From JTS-RE94 sp041750795 (GTDB taxonomy: Bacteria; Planctomycetota; Planctomycetia; Pirellulales; PALSA-1355), in NCBI GenBank assembly GCA_041750795.1, contig JBGSYQ010000064.1:1-64000 (forward strand): DNA of 64,000 nt, given 5' to 3'. The notes under the pieces were generated by a model. The model made no database searches. It saw only the letters and a list, made by a program, of their open reading frames with translations, and was not told where the DNA came from. Positions within the stretch are counted from its first letter, which is position 1, and each line of letters begins with the position of its first letter. Shown piece by piece: positions 53,200-63,079 of this stretch. Position numbers and translations under genes: made by a program.

Positions 53200-54387
53200 C
53201 TACGTGTGATAGTCGGCATTCAGCCGGACATATTCGGCGGTCAGGTCGGTGGTCCAAAAGCGCACGCTGGCCTCCCCCTCGCGAAAGCGGAGATCGACGT
53301 GCGTATCGCGATTGTCGCGGATCGACGCCGAAACCTTGGCGGCGTCGAACTCGACGGGCCGTCCCTGTTCGTACAGCGGATGGTCGTTGATCCGCAAATC
53401 GACGCCGGCCGGATCGAACTCGATGCCCGCATAACCGGCGGCCGAGACAATCCGGCCCCAATTCGGATCGGCCCCGGCCACGGCCGTCTTTACCAGCGGG
53501 CTGTCGGCCACCGTCCGCGCGATTTCGCGGGCGGCCGCCACGGTCTTGCAGCCGGACACGTCGATCGTAATCAGGTGCGATGCCCCCTCGCCGTCCTCGG
53601 GAATCGCCCGAGCCAGATCCGTACACACTTCCTGGAGCGCAACGCCAAATGCCGCCAGATCGTCGCCGGCAATCGGCGTTCCCCCCGCCGCCCCATTGGC
53701 CATCAGCAGCACCGTGTCGTTGGTACTCATGTGGCCGTCGACGTGAATGCAGTTGAACGTGACGTCGACGATGCGGCCTAGTAATGCTTGCGCATCGGCG
53801 GAGGTTAGCGGCGCATCGGTGAGCACCAGCCCGAGCATGGTGGCCATGTTCGGTCCGATCATCGCGGCGCCTTTGGCCATGCCGGTGATCTGGATGGAGC
53901 GCCCGCCGACGGAAATCGTGCGCCCGGATATTTTGTGAACCGAATCGGTCGTCAGCATGCCGCGCGCGGCCGCCAGCAAGTTCTCCTCGCCGCGCCCCAA
54001 TTGCTCTGCCGCGGCGGTGATGCCATCGCGAATCTTCTCGATCGGCAAAAAGCTGCCAATGATGCCGGTGGAGAGCACGAGGCACTGTTGCTCGCTGGCG
54101 TCGCAAACGACGGCCCCGGCGCGCGCCATGGCGCGTGCGTCTTCGAGTCCGCGCGCGCCCGTGCAGGCGTTGGCATTGCCCGAGTTGACAACGACCACGC
54201 GGATGTTCTCGGCCGGAGTAATGGCGCGATCCCAAGCCACCGGCGCGGCAAACACCAGGTTCTGCGTGTAGACGCCCGCCGCAACCGCCGGCCGGTCGGA
54301 GACGACCAACGTCAAATCCTGCTTGGCCGGGTTGCGCTTGATGCCGCAATGGACACCAGCGAGTCGAAATGCTTGAGGAACGTTCAT
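53200..54387 (-). CDS. argJ: Glutamate N-acetyltransferase/ornithine acetyltransferase ArgJ
   Basis: The protein has 395 residues, the normal length. It self-cleaves before T183 in KGAAMIGPNMATML, which becomes the nucleophile of the beta chain. STGIIG at 106-111 forms the oxyanion site. VVVVNSGNANACTG, HVDGHMSTNDTVLLM and GADPNWGRIV are other signatures. It transfers the acetyl group of N-acetylornithine to glutamate in the cyclic arginine pathway; whether it also uses acetyl-CoA cannot be told from sequence. It follows argC by 134 bases on the same strand. Confidence 0.96.
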   Translation of the reverse strand: MNVPQAFRLAGVHCGIKRNPAKQDLTLVVSDRPAVAAGVYTQNLVFAAPVAWDRAITPAENIRVVVVNSGNANACTGARGLEDARAMARAGAVVCDASEQQCLVLSTGIIGSFLPIEKIRDGITAAAEQLGRGEENLLAAARGMLTTDSVHKISGRTISVGGRSIQITGMAKGAAMIGPNMATMLGLVLTDAPLTSADAQALLGRIVDVTFNCIHVDGHMSTNDTVLLMANGAAGGTPIAGDDLAAFGVALQEVCTDLARAIPEDGEGASHLITIDVSGCKTVAAAREIARTVADSPLVKTAVAGADPNWGRIVSAAGYAGIEFDPAGVDLRINDHPLYEQGRPVEFDAAKVSASIRDNRDTHVDLRFREGEASVRFWTTDLTAEYVRLNADYHT

Positions 54388-54482
54388 AGAGGCATAGGCG
54401 AGAGGCTGGAGACTGGAGGCGGAACGCTGAAGGAACAGACCAATTCAAGCAGCGCAAGCTCGGCCGAAGGCAGCGATTTTTC

Positions 54483-54517
<35 letters not shown>

Positions 54518-54521
54518 CTGT

Positions 54522-55529
54522 CTAAAGCGCCATCGTTTCGGGAAACTCGTGCATGAGGTTGAAGTTTTGCACCGCGGCGCCGCTGGCGCCCTTGATCAGA
54601 TTGTCGAGACAGCTAATCGTAATCAGGCGGCCGCGGACCATCCGCGCCGTGATGTCGCAAAAGTTGGTGTCGCTGGTGTCCTTCGTGCCGGGCAGGTGAT
54701 TCACCACGCGAATGAACGGCTCGTCGGCATAAAACTCACGCAAGGTCGCCAGCGCCGCATCTTCGGTCAGGTCGCCCACCGGCTGCGAGTAACAAGTCGA
54801 GAGAATGCCGCGGTCCATCGGAATCAAATGCGGCGTGAAAATCACTTCCACGTCCTTCTCGCTGGCCAGGCTCAACACTTGCTCGATTTCCGGCGTGTGC
54901 CGATGCCGGCCGACGTTGTAGGCCGACACGCTCTCGTTCACCTCCGGAAAGTGCGTCATTAACTTGGGCGTGCGACCCGCGCCCGATACGCCGCTCTTCG
55001 AATCGATGATAATCTCGCGCGGGGCAATCAAGCCGCGCTTGATGAGCGGCGCCAGCGCCAGGATGGCCGACGTGGGGTAACAGCCCGGATTCGCCACCAG
55101 CCTGGCGCCGCGAATCTGCTCGCGAAACAGCTCGGGCAGGCCATAGACGGTCTTGCCGAGCCGATCGGGATCGACGTGCTTCTGGCCGTACCAGTCGGCA
55201 TACGACTCGGGGCTGTTGAGCCGATAGTCCGCGCTCAAATCGACGACGCGCATGCCGGCATCGAGCAGCTTGGGCACCAACGCCGCGGTCACGCCGTGCG
55301 GCAAGCAACTGAAAGCCACGTCGGCGCGGGCGGCGATCTCGGCCGGCTGCAAGTCGGCCATGCACAGGTCGATCCGCCCGGCCAGTTGCGGGTGGACGCT
55401 GGCCACGTGCGGGTTGTCCTCGCTGCGGCTGGTCAGCGCCGTAATCTCCGCCTCCGGATGGCGCAGCAGGATCTTCATCAGCTCCAGAGCCGTGTAACCC
55501 GTAGCGCCAATGATGGCAACGCGAATCAT
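54522..55529 (-). CDS. argC: N-acetyl-gamma-glutamyl-phosphate reductase ArgC
   Basis: The protein has 335 residues. IIGATGYTALELMKIL is the NADP-binding start; C150 in VANPGCYPTSAILAL is the active-site cysteine; FSCLPHGVT, VDLSADYRL and TPHLIPMDRGILSTCY are typical. It reduces N-acetylglutamyl-phosphate to the semialdehyde, step three of arginine synthesis. argJ lies directly downstream, with only the spacer carrying the heptamer repeat between them. Confidence 0.96.
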   Translation of the reverse strand: MIRVAIIGATGYTALELMKILLRHPEAEITALTSRSEDNPHVASVHPQLAGRIDLCMADLQPAEIAARADVAFSCLPHGVTAALVPKLLDAGMRVVDLSADYRLNSPESYADWYGQKHVDPDRLGKTVYGLPELFREQIRGARLVANPGCYPTSAILALAPLIKRGLIAPREIIIDSKSGVSGAGRTPKLMTHFPEVNESVSAYNVGRHRHTPEIEQVLSLASEKDVEVIFTPHLIPMDRGILSTCYSQPVGDLTEDAALATLREFYADEPFIRVVNHLPGTKDTSDTNFCDITARMVRGRLITISCLDNLIKGASGAAVQNFNLMHEFPETMAL

Positions 55530-55740
55530 GGAGGCAAGCGTGCAAGAAGGTTGAAGATCCAGGCAAACCAGCAGATGCGACAGTATATCGAAAGCACGTC
55601 GAATCGGCTACGCCGCCAGACCTTGCGCCGCGGCAGCCAGCCATCAGACTCAGGACGCAGGACAGCGGCCAAGGGTTCGCCGGTGGTGCGTAAACCTGCG
55701 CGGGCCGCGAGATGCTCCAGTCGGAGATACGGCCCCGCGC

Positions 55741-56694
55741 TCATTCGCGCCAGCCGGTCGCGTCGATCCGCCGCAGTTCGCCCTCGATGTCCGTGCCTTC
55801 ATAAAACGACAGCCAGCCTTGGATGCGGCGCGTCTCACCCGGCGGGCAATCCGCAAACTTCGGATCCGAGTGCAGGCAGGGGCAGCGCTCGTTGCCCCAG
55901 GGACGATGGCAGGGCGCCCAGGCCGTGATCACCCAGCGACGACCGTCCTGCGAACGGCAGGCGGCATACGGCGCACGGAACACTTTGTTGTCGTTGGTTT
56001 GCAGCTCGAACCCGGCGGCCCCTTTGAGCATCACGCAATTTTGCACGCGCAAGTCGGAGAGCACTTCGGACGTGTCGTTCAACAGCCACATCTCCATGCG
56101 CACTGCCGTCGGCGTCGGCGTCACCTTCGTGCCAAAGCGAATGCCATTGGGCAGCACGCGCTTGAACTCCAGCACGCCCCCCTTGCCGCGCGTCCACTCC
56201 AACGGCTCCAACTCGATGCCGGAATTCGTCCAGATCGTCGGTACGTGCGTGTGCGCCAGGTAGGTCAAGCCCAGGTTCGACCAGATGGCCTCCGGCACGT
56301 CGGCCACCACGTAGCTTTGCTCGTCCCAGGGACAAAACACACTGATCTTCGTATCGCGCTGCGGGCGAACCGCCCCCTCCAGAAAGCCGATCCGCGGGTG
56401 GCGTCCGCCCGGATAAGGCAGCACCCGCAGCGGCTCGCCCGGCTGGCGGCGCGGCTTGTTCTCTGGCGTGATTTCGAAGCGCTCGATCGCCTCGGCAATG
56501 GCCTGCGGCGAGAGCCCGGTGGCCGCGTGGATCTCGTCCGTGGTAAAGCGATGGTGCCAGACCATGTTGGTCAGCCAATAGCGAAGTTGCGCGTCCCCCT
56601 CCGGCATCCGGTGGTTGGCGGGCTCGGCGGCAGTCGCCACCAGCGCCAACAGCGCGATCGATGCGAAAACGACAACGCGAACGTGCTTCGACAT
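55741..56694 (-). CDS. Exported protein of unknown function
   Basis: The protein has 317 residues. After a signal peptide (VVVFASIALLALVATAAEP) comes a helical part with YWLTNMVWHHRFTTDEIHAA and GLSPQAIAEAIERF, resembling a small helix-turn-helix-like fold. A beta-rich body follows, with VLPYPGGRHPRIGFLEGAV and two Cys-containing turns (CPWDE, CHRPWGNERCPCLHSDP) near the ends. The last motif could bind metal. I do not recognise a characterised family; similar exported proteins appear to be common in planctomycetes. It lies 212 bases downstream of the argC start and points the same way. Confidence 0.75.
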   Translation of the reverse strand: MSKHVRVVVFASIALLALVATAAEPANHRMPEGDAQLRYWLTNMVWHHRFTTDEIHAATGLSPQAIAEAIERFEITPENKPRRQPGEPLRVLPYPGGRHPRIGFLEGAVRPQRDTKISVFCPWDEQSYVVADVPEAIWSNLGLTYLAHTHVPTIWTNSGIELEPLEWTRGKGGVLEFKRVLPNGIRFGTKVTPTPTAVRMEMWLLNDTSEVLSDLRVQNCVMLKGAAGFELQTNDNKVFRAPYAACRSQDGRRWVITAWAPCHRPWGNERCPCLHSDPKFADCPPGETRRIQGWLSFYEGTDIEGELRRIDATGWRE

Positions 56695-56755
56695 GGGCTG
56701 TTCAACCGCAAGCAACGACTCAATGGCAGCAACGGCCTACGTACTTGTGCCGCTG

Positions 56756-58168
56756 TTAGCGGCGGCCGAAAGCGTACAGCGCTTTATCCGTGCGAACGTA
56801 CACGCGACCATCGGCCAGCACCGGCGAGGCGCAAATCTGCTCGCCGAAATCGCGCGCGCCGACGACTTCCAGCGGCGGCCCCAGCCGAAACACGGTGACC
56901 TCGCCCGCCTTGCTGGCCACATAGATCTTGCCATCGCCGCCGGCCGGCGAGGCATAGTAATTCCCGCCGCCCCGCGCCCGCATCTGTTTCACCAGCTTGC
57001 CGGTGGCCGCGTCGAGCAACGTCGCCACGCCGCCGTCCTTGACCATGAACACGTGGCCCCGATAGATCAACGGGCTGGGCACGTACGACAAGCCGCGCTC
57101 GTATTGCCAGGCCAGTTCCGGCTCACCGCCGCTGTTCTGGGCCGGCCGCAGCACCGTCAGCGTGTTACGCGCCAGCTCGAAAACTTGCGCGTACTTGTTC
57201 CACTCGTCCTCGTCCAACGACTGGCTGTCGTCCAGGTCGATGCGATAGAAGCGCGATTGCACTTCGCCGGCCGGCAGTTCCGATTTCTCCAAGCGAGCGT
57301 TCTTGTTGGCGTCCCACTGAGCCAATGCCTGCGACCAGGGCTCCATGGCAATCCGCGCGTCGGTATCCCCGCCCGGCGACCAGGTACACACGTACAACGC
57401 CCCGTCGGCCAGCGCCGGCGTGGGATTGACAATGCGCGCAAAACCATCGCGCGACCACAGCGGCTTGCCGTCGCGCGGGTCGTAGGCCACCAGTTGCAAC
57501 GCGCCGGCCATCACAATCTGCTTCTTGCCGCCCTGCTCCCAGAGCACCGGGGTGGCGTAGCTGCGCGTGAATCCATCGCGCGGAGTCTGCCAGGCCGTCT
57601 CGCCATTGTCGGCCCGCACGGCAATCAGAAAGCTGTCCAGATCGTGGTCTTCGCACAGCACCACCTTGCCGTCGACCAGGATCGGCGAGCTGGCCGAGCC
57701 GAACTCGTCGCGAAACGGTCCCATCCGCCGCGTCCAGACCGGATCTCCGGCCATCGTGTAGCACAGCAGCCCATAGCTGCCAAAGAACGCGTATACGCGC
57801 TGACCGTCCGAAGCCGGCGTCGAGGAAGCAGGGCTCCCCTCGGCGTGGTTCTTCTCCAGTTGATCGGCGCGGACGGTTTGCTTCCACAGCACGTCGCCCG
57901 TGGCCCGATCCAGGCAGATCGTCGACAGGTCGTGCCCCTCGTGGGCCGTCAGCAGCATGCGATCGCCAACCACCAGCGGCGTCGAATGTCCGGGCGCAAG
58001 CGCGGTCTTCCACAACAGGTGCTCATCGTCGAGCTCGGCCGGCAGCGGTTGGCTGTCGACGGCCGCGCGGCCGTGATCGTGGCGGAAGTAGTTCACCTGC
58101 TGAGCGCTGGCGCACGCGACCAAAGCACTCCAGGCCGCCAGCAACAGGATCGACAATCTACAATTCAT
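56756..58168 (-). CDS. Exported PQQ-like beta-propeller protein with two inserted EF-hand loops
   Basis: The protein has 470 residues. A signal peptide (LSILLLAAWSALVACASA) precedes blades such as CLDRATGDVLWKQ, AVRADNGETAWQ and AYDPRDGKPLWSR. Residues 286-297 (DANKNARLEKSE) and 311-322 (DLDDSQSLDEDE) are two EF-hand-type loops placed in the middle of the propeller, as in the 46776-48269 protein. ATG at 58168 is chosen because the coding character and signal peptide begin there. It is 58 bases downstream of the phosphatase gene on the same strand. Confidence 0.88.
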   Translation of the reverse strand: MNCRLSILLLAAWSALVACASAQQVNYFRHDHGRAAVDSQPLPAELDDEHLLWKTALAPGHSTPLVVGDRMLLTAHEGHDLSTICLDRATGDVLWKQTVRADQLEKNHAEGSPASSTPASDGQRVYAFFGSYGLLCYTMAGDPVWTRRMGPFRDEFGSASSPILVDGKVVLCEDHDLDSFLIAVRADNGETAWQTPRDGFTRSYATPVLWEQGGKKQIVMAGALQLVAYDPRDGKPLWSRDGFARIVNPTPALADGALYVCTWSPGGDTDARIAMEPWSQALAQWDANKNARLEKSELPAGEVQSRFYRIDLDDSQSLDEDEWNKYAQVFELARNTLTVLRPAQNSGGEPELAWQYERGLSYVPSPLIYRGHVFMVKDGGVATLLDAATGKLVKQMRARGGGNYYASPAGGDGKIYVASKAGEVTVFRLGPPLEVVGARDFGEQICASPVLADGRVYVRTDKALYAFGRR

Positions 58169-58226
58169 GCTCGATGGCCCCACGTCCACGACGTTCGTTG
58201 GTGAGTATTCGATCACGCCGCCCGGA

Positions 58227-59306
58227 TCACTGCGTCGCCAGATCCTGCGACGCATTGATGAGCGAGCCGGGAATCGGTCCCAGGCCCAGCAGCGACAGCG
58301 CCAGGTTGCCGCCGTCGCCGTTGCGAATCGGCTGCAACGGCGCGCCGGTATAGTCGGGCCGGTCGGCTTGCGGGTTGGCACGAGACGAAGGATTCAGCTC
58401 GTACAGGTCGCGGCCCGGCGCCACCCCGGCGCCCCACACGTAAAACGGTATGGTGTAGTTGAGCACGTTGCTGTTGATGCCGTGGTTGAGTCCCAGCCCG
58501 CCGTGGTCGGCCGAAAGAATGATCGTCGTCTTGTCCTGGAAGCGCTCGTCGCTGGTCACCAGCTCGAGCACGCGCGCCAATTGGCCGTCGACGTGCGCCA
58601 TGGCTTCCATGTATTCAGGGCTCCCCCAGCCCTTGGCGTGACCCTTGCCGTCGGTATCGGCATAGTGGAGGAAGACGTAGTTGAACGGATTGGCTTTCAT
58701 TTCTTCGATGAAGCGATCGGTCATGGCCGCGGTGTTGCCATCTTTGACGTACAGGTCGATCTTCTTGCGGCCGTTGTCCTCTCCGGTGGTGTCGGGCGCG
58801 CCGTTGCGGGCATCGTACGACTGCTCGTACAGCACGAACTTGCTCTTCGAAGCGAGCATGGCCGTACGCAACCCGTTGTCGTGCGCAACGTCGAACGCGC
58901 TGGCCACGTAGTCGAGCCGGCTGTTGTGCAGATTTCGATCGCCCGGATCGGAATTGATGGTCCACAGGTGCCCGGCAATGGCCTCCGGGTCGGCGGCCCG
59001 ATCCTTGACCGGACGGCCCGTGATCATACAGGTGTGGTTGGGCAGCGTGATCGTAAAGTCGTAGTCGGTGCGCGCGTTGTGCGTCCAGGCTCCTTCGCGC
59101 TGCAATCGCTCGAACGTCGGCAGTTTCCCCTCGGCCAGCAGCGCCTCCAAATGCTTGGGCGCCAGTCCGTCGACGCTGATCTGAATCACGTATTCCGCGG
59201 CCGCGTCGGTCGCCAGCGAGCGAGCGGCCGCCGCGCAGTGCAGCACGGCAGCCAGGGCGAGAACGTAGCCGGCGTGGCCAAGCCATCGGTTCGAATGGAA
59301 ATTCAC
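58227..59306 (-). CDS. Exported alkaline phosphatase-superfamily phosphodiesterase/pyrophosphatase
   Basis: The protein has 359 residues with a GTG start. A signal region ends near LATDAA. YVIQISVDGLAPKHL gives the first metal aspartate, LPNHTCMITGR the Thr nucleophile of nucleotide pyrophosphatase/phosphodiesterases, YVFLHYADTDGKGH and TIILSADHGGLGLNHG the remaining metal ligands. The C-terminus ends GDGGNLALSLLGLGPIPG, a tail seen in related secreted phosphatases. It likely hydrolyses phosphodiesters in the periplasm. Confidence 0.9.
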   Translation of the reverse strand: MNFHSNRWLGHAGYVLALAAVLHCAAAARSLATDAAAEYVIQISVDGLAPKHLEALLAEGKLPTFERLQREGAWTHNARTDYDFTITLPNHTCMITGRPVKDRAADPEAIAGHLWTINSDPGDRNLHNSRLDYVASAFDVAHDNGLRTAMLASKSKFVLYEQSYDARNGAPDTTGEDNGRKKIDLYVKDGNTAAMTDRFIEEMKANPFNYVFLHYADTDGKGHAKGWGSPEYMEAMAHVDGQLARVLELVTSDERFQDKTTIILSADHGGLGLNHGINSNVLNYTIPFYVWGAGVAPGRDLYELNPSSRANPQADRPDYTGAPLQPIRNGDGGNLALSLLGLGPIPGSLINASQDLATQ

Positions 59307-59398
59307 GGCCTGCCTCAGGAATTCAGTAGGACAGTAGGAATGGTTCTGGTATGACGCGCAAGCGCATGCCCTTTATTCTAATCGGCCGCCGGGCGATT

Positions 59399-60727
59399 TC
59401 ATACGTTGGCCGGCGTGGCCCAATGGCCGCCTTCGCGATACTTGCGGCGGACCAGCGCGGCGGCATCCGGGTTGTTGGTCACCCGCTCGCTGGCCGGATC
59501 GAACTCCAACTGCCCGCGCACCCGCGTGGCAATGTTGCCCAGGTGGCACAGGGCGCTCGAGCGGTGATTGATTTCAATGTCGGCCGTGGGGCGCTCGCCC
59601 GACTTGATACAGGCGATGAAATTGTCGTGATGCGCTTGCAGGTCGGGTTCGCCCTTGCTGACTTCCTCGATGAGCTTGTTGCGCGGGCCGAAGATTTTGT
59701 AACCGCCCCGCTTGCCCAGCAGCATCATCCCCTGCGTGCCGTAAAAAGCATCGCCGTTCTCGAATCCCTCCTGCACGTAGGGAGACCAGATGCGCTGCTC
59801 GAAGATGAGCTGCCGCTTCTGCCCGCTGGCGCCGTCGCCGGCATATTCGAACACGACGTACTGCGTGTCGGCGTGCTGCTGGTCGTCGTCGAAGAAATAC
59901 TTGCCGCCCAGCGCCGCGATCGACGATGGGTGCGTTTCGACCCCCAATCCCCACAGCGCGATGTCGATGTCGTGGACGCCGTCGTTGCCCATGTCGCCGC
60001 AGCCGAAGTTGTACCACCAGCGCCAAATGCTCGGCAGCAGATTCGATTGATAGGGCACCATCTCGGCCGGGCCAACCCATGCGTCGTAGTCCAGGGTCGA
60101 AGGCGCGTCGCCGGGCTGCTGCTTGCCGATCGAGCCGCGGCGCTGGCTGTTCCAGGCCTTGGCGACCAGCACATCGCCGATCGCGCCCTGGTGCAGCTTT
60201 TCCATACCCTCGCGCACGTGGGCCGTGCTGCGGCTTTGCGTGCCGACTTGCACCACCTTCTTGTTGCGGCGCGCGGCGTCGACCATCAGTCGCCCTTCGC
60301 GCAGATTGTGGGCACACGGCTTCTCGACGTAGACGTGCTTGCCGGCGTCGCAGGCCAGGATCGTGGCCGGTCCGTGCCAATGGTCGGGCGTGGCAATCCA
60401 CACCGCGTCGACCGACCTGTCGTCGAACACCTGCCGCATGTCCTTGACGGTCTTGGGCGAGCCACTGCCGTGCTGCTCGGCAAGTTTCACGGCGCTGGCC
60501 AGACGCACCTCGTCCACGTCGCACAAATACGCCAGCTCGACCCCCTTGTTCCTGGCCAACAGTTCCACGTGGTGGCTGCCCATGCCGCCGGGCCCAACCA
60601 CGGCGACTTTCAAACGTTCGTTGGCACTTTTGCCATCGGCAGCCTCGGACCAGGCGAGCACGGCCGCCGCGGCGGCGGTGCCTTGGGCGCTGCGTTTCAG
60701 GAATTCACGTCGATCGTGCGTGGACAT
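59399..60727 (-). CDS. Exported Gfo/Idh/MocA-family oxidoreductase
   Basis: The protein has 442 residues with a Tat signal (DRREFLKRSAQGTAAAAAVL). VAVVGPGGMGSHHVELLA is the cofactor-binding loop, YVEKPCAHNLREG holds the EKP motif, and WWYNFGCGDMGNDGVHDIDI is a conserved planctomycete block near the active site. It is 92 bases before the phosphatase gene (59306), same direction. It is a distant relative of the oxidoreductase at 45241 and not a recent copy. Confidence 0.92.
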   Translation of the reverse strand: MSTHDRREFLKRSAQGTAAAAAVLAWSEAADGKSANERLKVAVVGPGGMGSHHVELLARNKGVELAYLCDVDEVRLASAVKLAEQHGSGSPKTVKDMRQVFDDRSVDAVWIATPDHWHGPATILACDAGKHVYVEKPCAHNLREGRLMVDAARRNKKVVQVGTQSRSTAHVREGMEKLHQGAIGDVLVAKAWNSQRRGSIGKQQPGDAPSTLDYDAWVGPAEMVPYQSNLLPSIWRWWYNFGCGDMGNDGVHDIDIALWGLGVETHPSSIAALGGKYFFDDDQQHADTQYVVFEYAGDGASGQKRQLIFEQRIWSPYVQEGFENGDAFYGTQGMMLLGKRGGYKIFGPRNKLIEEVSKGEPDLQAHHDNFIACIKSGERPTADIEINHRSSALCHLGNIATRVRGQLEFDPASERVTNNPDAAALVRRKYREGGHWATPANV

Positions 60728-60802
60728 GGCGTGCCTCGTGCGGGTTTGGGGGTGGAGCGGGGAAGGCCGGGTCGTTGCCGCCGCGCGGAGCGGCGGCGCA
60801 AA

Positions 60803-62746
60803 CTATTCGAGCAGATATTCCTTCACGAACAAGATCGTGGCGTAAAACTGAAAATCGGCGTTCTTCTTCTTGGCAAAACCGTGACCTTCGTCCTCGGCCA
60901 TCAGGTACCAGACCGGCGTATTGTTCTTTTGCAGCGTTTCGACGATCTGCACCGATTCCGAGAGCGGCACCCGCGGGTCGTTCTTGCCTTGCACGACGAA
61001 CAGCGGCTTCTTGATCTTGTCGGCGTGGTTCAGCGGCGCGATCTCTTCCAGAAACGCCCGCATCTTCGGATCGCGCTCGTCGCCGTACTCCACGCGGCGC
61101 AGGTCGCGACGATAGCTCTCGGTGTTCTCCAGAAACGTGACCAGGTTCGAGATGCCCACCACGTCCAGCGCGCAGCGGATGTGGTCGCTATACCGCGTGG
61201 CAACGGCCAATGTCATGTGGCCGCCATAGCTGCCGCCGGTGACCATGATGCGATTCTCATCCAGGTCGTCGCGCTTGCGCATCCAGTCGAACAGCGCGGC
61301 GATGTCCCGATACGTGCCCTCGCGCAGAAAGCCATTGTCGAGCTGCAGGAACGACTTGCCATAGCCGGCAGATCCGCGCACGTTGGGATAAACCAGCGCC
61401 ACGCCAAGCTCGTTGAGATAATAGTTGTTGCGCGCCAGGAAGCCGGGGCGCGATTGGCCTTCTGGCCCGCCGTGAATCACGACGATGACCGGGCGCTTGC
61501 CCGTGAATTTGGCCGGCGGGTTGTAGAGAAAGCCGGAAATCTCCCGATCGTCGAACGATTTCCACTTGATCAGCTCGGGCTCGGAAAACTTCTCGGCGTC
61601 GAGTCCGCCCGTCTCGCTCTTGGTCCAGCGGTCGACCTTGCCGGTGGTGATATCCAGCGAGTACACGTCGGCCGGCGAACGCGCCGAAGTCATCACGAAG
61701 CCCAGGTCGCGATTGTTGTCGTGCCACTCCAGCCCGCCGATCACGGCCGAGGGCAACTCGGGCAACGGCCGTTCCTGCTTCGTTTCGAGATCGAGCACGT
61801 GCAGCCGGCTGATGCCGTTCTCGTTGGTCACAAACGCCAACAGTTTGCCGTCCTTCGACAGATCGCCCCCTTCGACGTCCCAGGGAATGTCGCCGGAGAG
61901 TACCGTCTCTTTCTTGCTCGCCAGATCCAGGTAAACCAGGCGATGAAACTCCGAATCGCGATCGGTGGTCACATAGATGCCCTGGCCGTCGGCGCTGAAG
62001 GCAATCGGTCGATAGGCAATCTTTTCGGTGCTTTGCTTGGGTGTCACCAGCGTCTTTTTGCCGCTGGCCACGTCGACCAGCCAGATAGTGCTCTCGTTGA
62101 TCGACACGTATTCGTACGCCAGCAATTGTTGGTCGTCGGGCGACCAGTCGACGACGCCCCAGCCGCCCCCTTGGTTTTCAGTCAGCAGCTTGCCGCTTTC
62201 GGGATCGGCGGGATCCATCGTATAGAAATCAACATCGGCGCCGGTCCGGCGGGTCGATCCATAAACCACGCGGTCGCCAGAAGTCGACCAGCGGGCGCCG
62301 GTGTTGCGCGACTTGCCGTCGGTCAGCAGCGTGCCCTGCCCCGCGGCCAGATCGTAGCGAAACAGTTGGAAGAATTCGCTGCCGCCGGCATCCTTGGAGA
62401 AGACAAAGTAGTCGGGCCGGCTGGGCTGATACGAAGCGCCCCCCACGCGATCGGCATAAAACGTGACTTGCTCGCGCGCCGCTCCGGGCGCGGCCACGCG
62501 GTGGACCTGGTTGGTGTCGCCAAAGCGCGTGGAGATCAGCATTTCGCGCTTCGTGGGATGCCAGTCCGACAAGCCGGCCGAGCGGAATTCGGTGTAGCGG
62601 TTGGCGCTTTCGGCCAGTGCCGCGGGAATGGGCGGAATGCCCGCGACCACCAGGTTGTCGCCCGGCGTAAGAACCGCCGCTTCTTCTCCCCACAACAAGC
62701 CCGCCGAAAGCAGGCACACGCAGCATGCCAGGCCAAATCGCTTCAT
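60803..62746 (-). CDS. Secreted S9 family peptidase (prolyl oligopeptidase/acylaminoacyl-peptidase type)
   Basis: The protein has 647 residues with a signal peptide (FGLACCVCLLSAGLLWG). The N-terminal half is a seven-bladed propeller of the DPP IV/TolB-like kind (FSADGQGIYVTTD, LSKDGKLLAFVTN). The C-terminal alpha/beta hydrolase has the catalytic Ser in VTGGSYGGHMTLAVA, Asp in GKNDPRVP and His in DEGHGF; HGGPEGQSRPGF is the oxyanion motif. ATG at 62746 gives the signal peptide. Probable job: cleavage of extracellular peptides. Confidence 0.93.
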   Translation of the reverse strand: MKRFGLACCVCLLSAGLLWGEEAAVLTPGDNLVVAGIPPIPAALAESANRYTEFRSAGLSDWHPTKREMLISTRFGDTNQVHRVAAPGAAREQVTFYADRVGGASYQPSRPDYFVFSKDAGGSEFFQLFRYDLAAGQGTLLTDGKSRNTGARWSTSGDRVVYGSTRRTGADVDFYTMDPADPESGKLLTENQGGGWGVVDWSPDDQQLLAYEYVSINESTIWLVDVASGKKTLVTPKQSTEKIAYRPIAFSADGQGIYVTTDRDSEFHRLVYLDLASKKETVLSGDIPWDVEGGDLSKDGKLLAFVTNENGISRLHVLDLETKQERPLPELPSAVIGGLEWHDNNRDLGFVMTSARSPADVYSLDITTGKVDRWTKSETGGLDAEKFSEPELIKWKSFDDREISGFLYNPPAKFTGKRPVIVVIHGGPEGQSRPGFLARNNYYLNELGVALVYPNVRGSAGYGKSFLQLDNGFLREGTYRDIAALFDWMRKRDDLDENRIMVTGGSYGGHMTLAVATRYSDHIRCALDVVGISNLVTFLENTESYRRDLRRVEYGDERDPKMRAFLEEIAPLNHADKIKKPLFVVQGKNDPRVPLSESVQIVETLQKNNTPVWYLMAEDEGHGFAKKKNADFQFYATILFVKEYLLE

Positions 62747-63079
62747 CGCCGTCCCCTTCTTGGCGCCAAGTGAATGTGCGGCAAAGGGTCGACCGAAAAA
62801 CAACTTCTCCGCAACTCCCCTCGCCCCTTGTGGGAGAGGGTTGGGTGAGGGGTTAGAGAATCAGGAGGTTGTTTTTCGGTCTCCCCCAAAGGGCCCCGTA
62901 CCGGGGCGTATCGCTTGAGCTTAAGGGCGCTGCGCCCCGGTTGCAATGGTTTTCGGGCGCCGCCCTGGCGTCATCCCCTGCCTCGGGAGCAACTGATTTA
63001 CAACCGATCGCGTCAGAACTATGTTAGCCATTACCCCAATGATTGCGCAGCGCCGCCATTTCCCCCAAGGATCATGTCG
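62747..63079. other. Divergent intergenic region with repeats and GC hairpin
   Basis: About 330 bases separate the S9 peptidase and ceramidase-like genes. They hold the second copy of the dispersed repeat (62824-62854) and a GC hairpin, GCCCC at 62893-62897 with GGGGC at 62903-62907. The coding stop and start bracket it; no gene is seen. Confidence 0.5.
62824..62854. repeat. Dispersed CCCCTTGTGGGAGAGGG palindromic repeat, copy 2
   Basis: CCCCTTGTGGGAGAGGGTTG and the following GGTGAGGGGTT match the reverse complement of 5661-5690 closely. The element is non-coding and sits about 100 bases upstream of the S9 peptidase start. Confidence 0.65.

Noticed and set aside
59351..62773. Very long open frame on the plus strand across two genes and the spacer between them
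   Set aside because: It lies fully opposite the well-supported oxidoreductase and S9 peptidase genes and is a by-product of GC-rich codon use; its sequence is full of Arg, His and Val repeats and has no domain.
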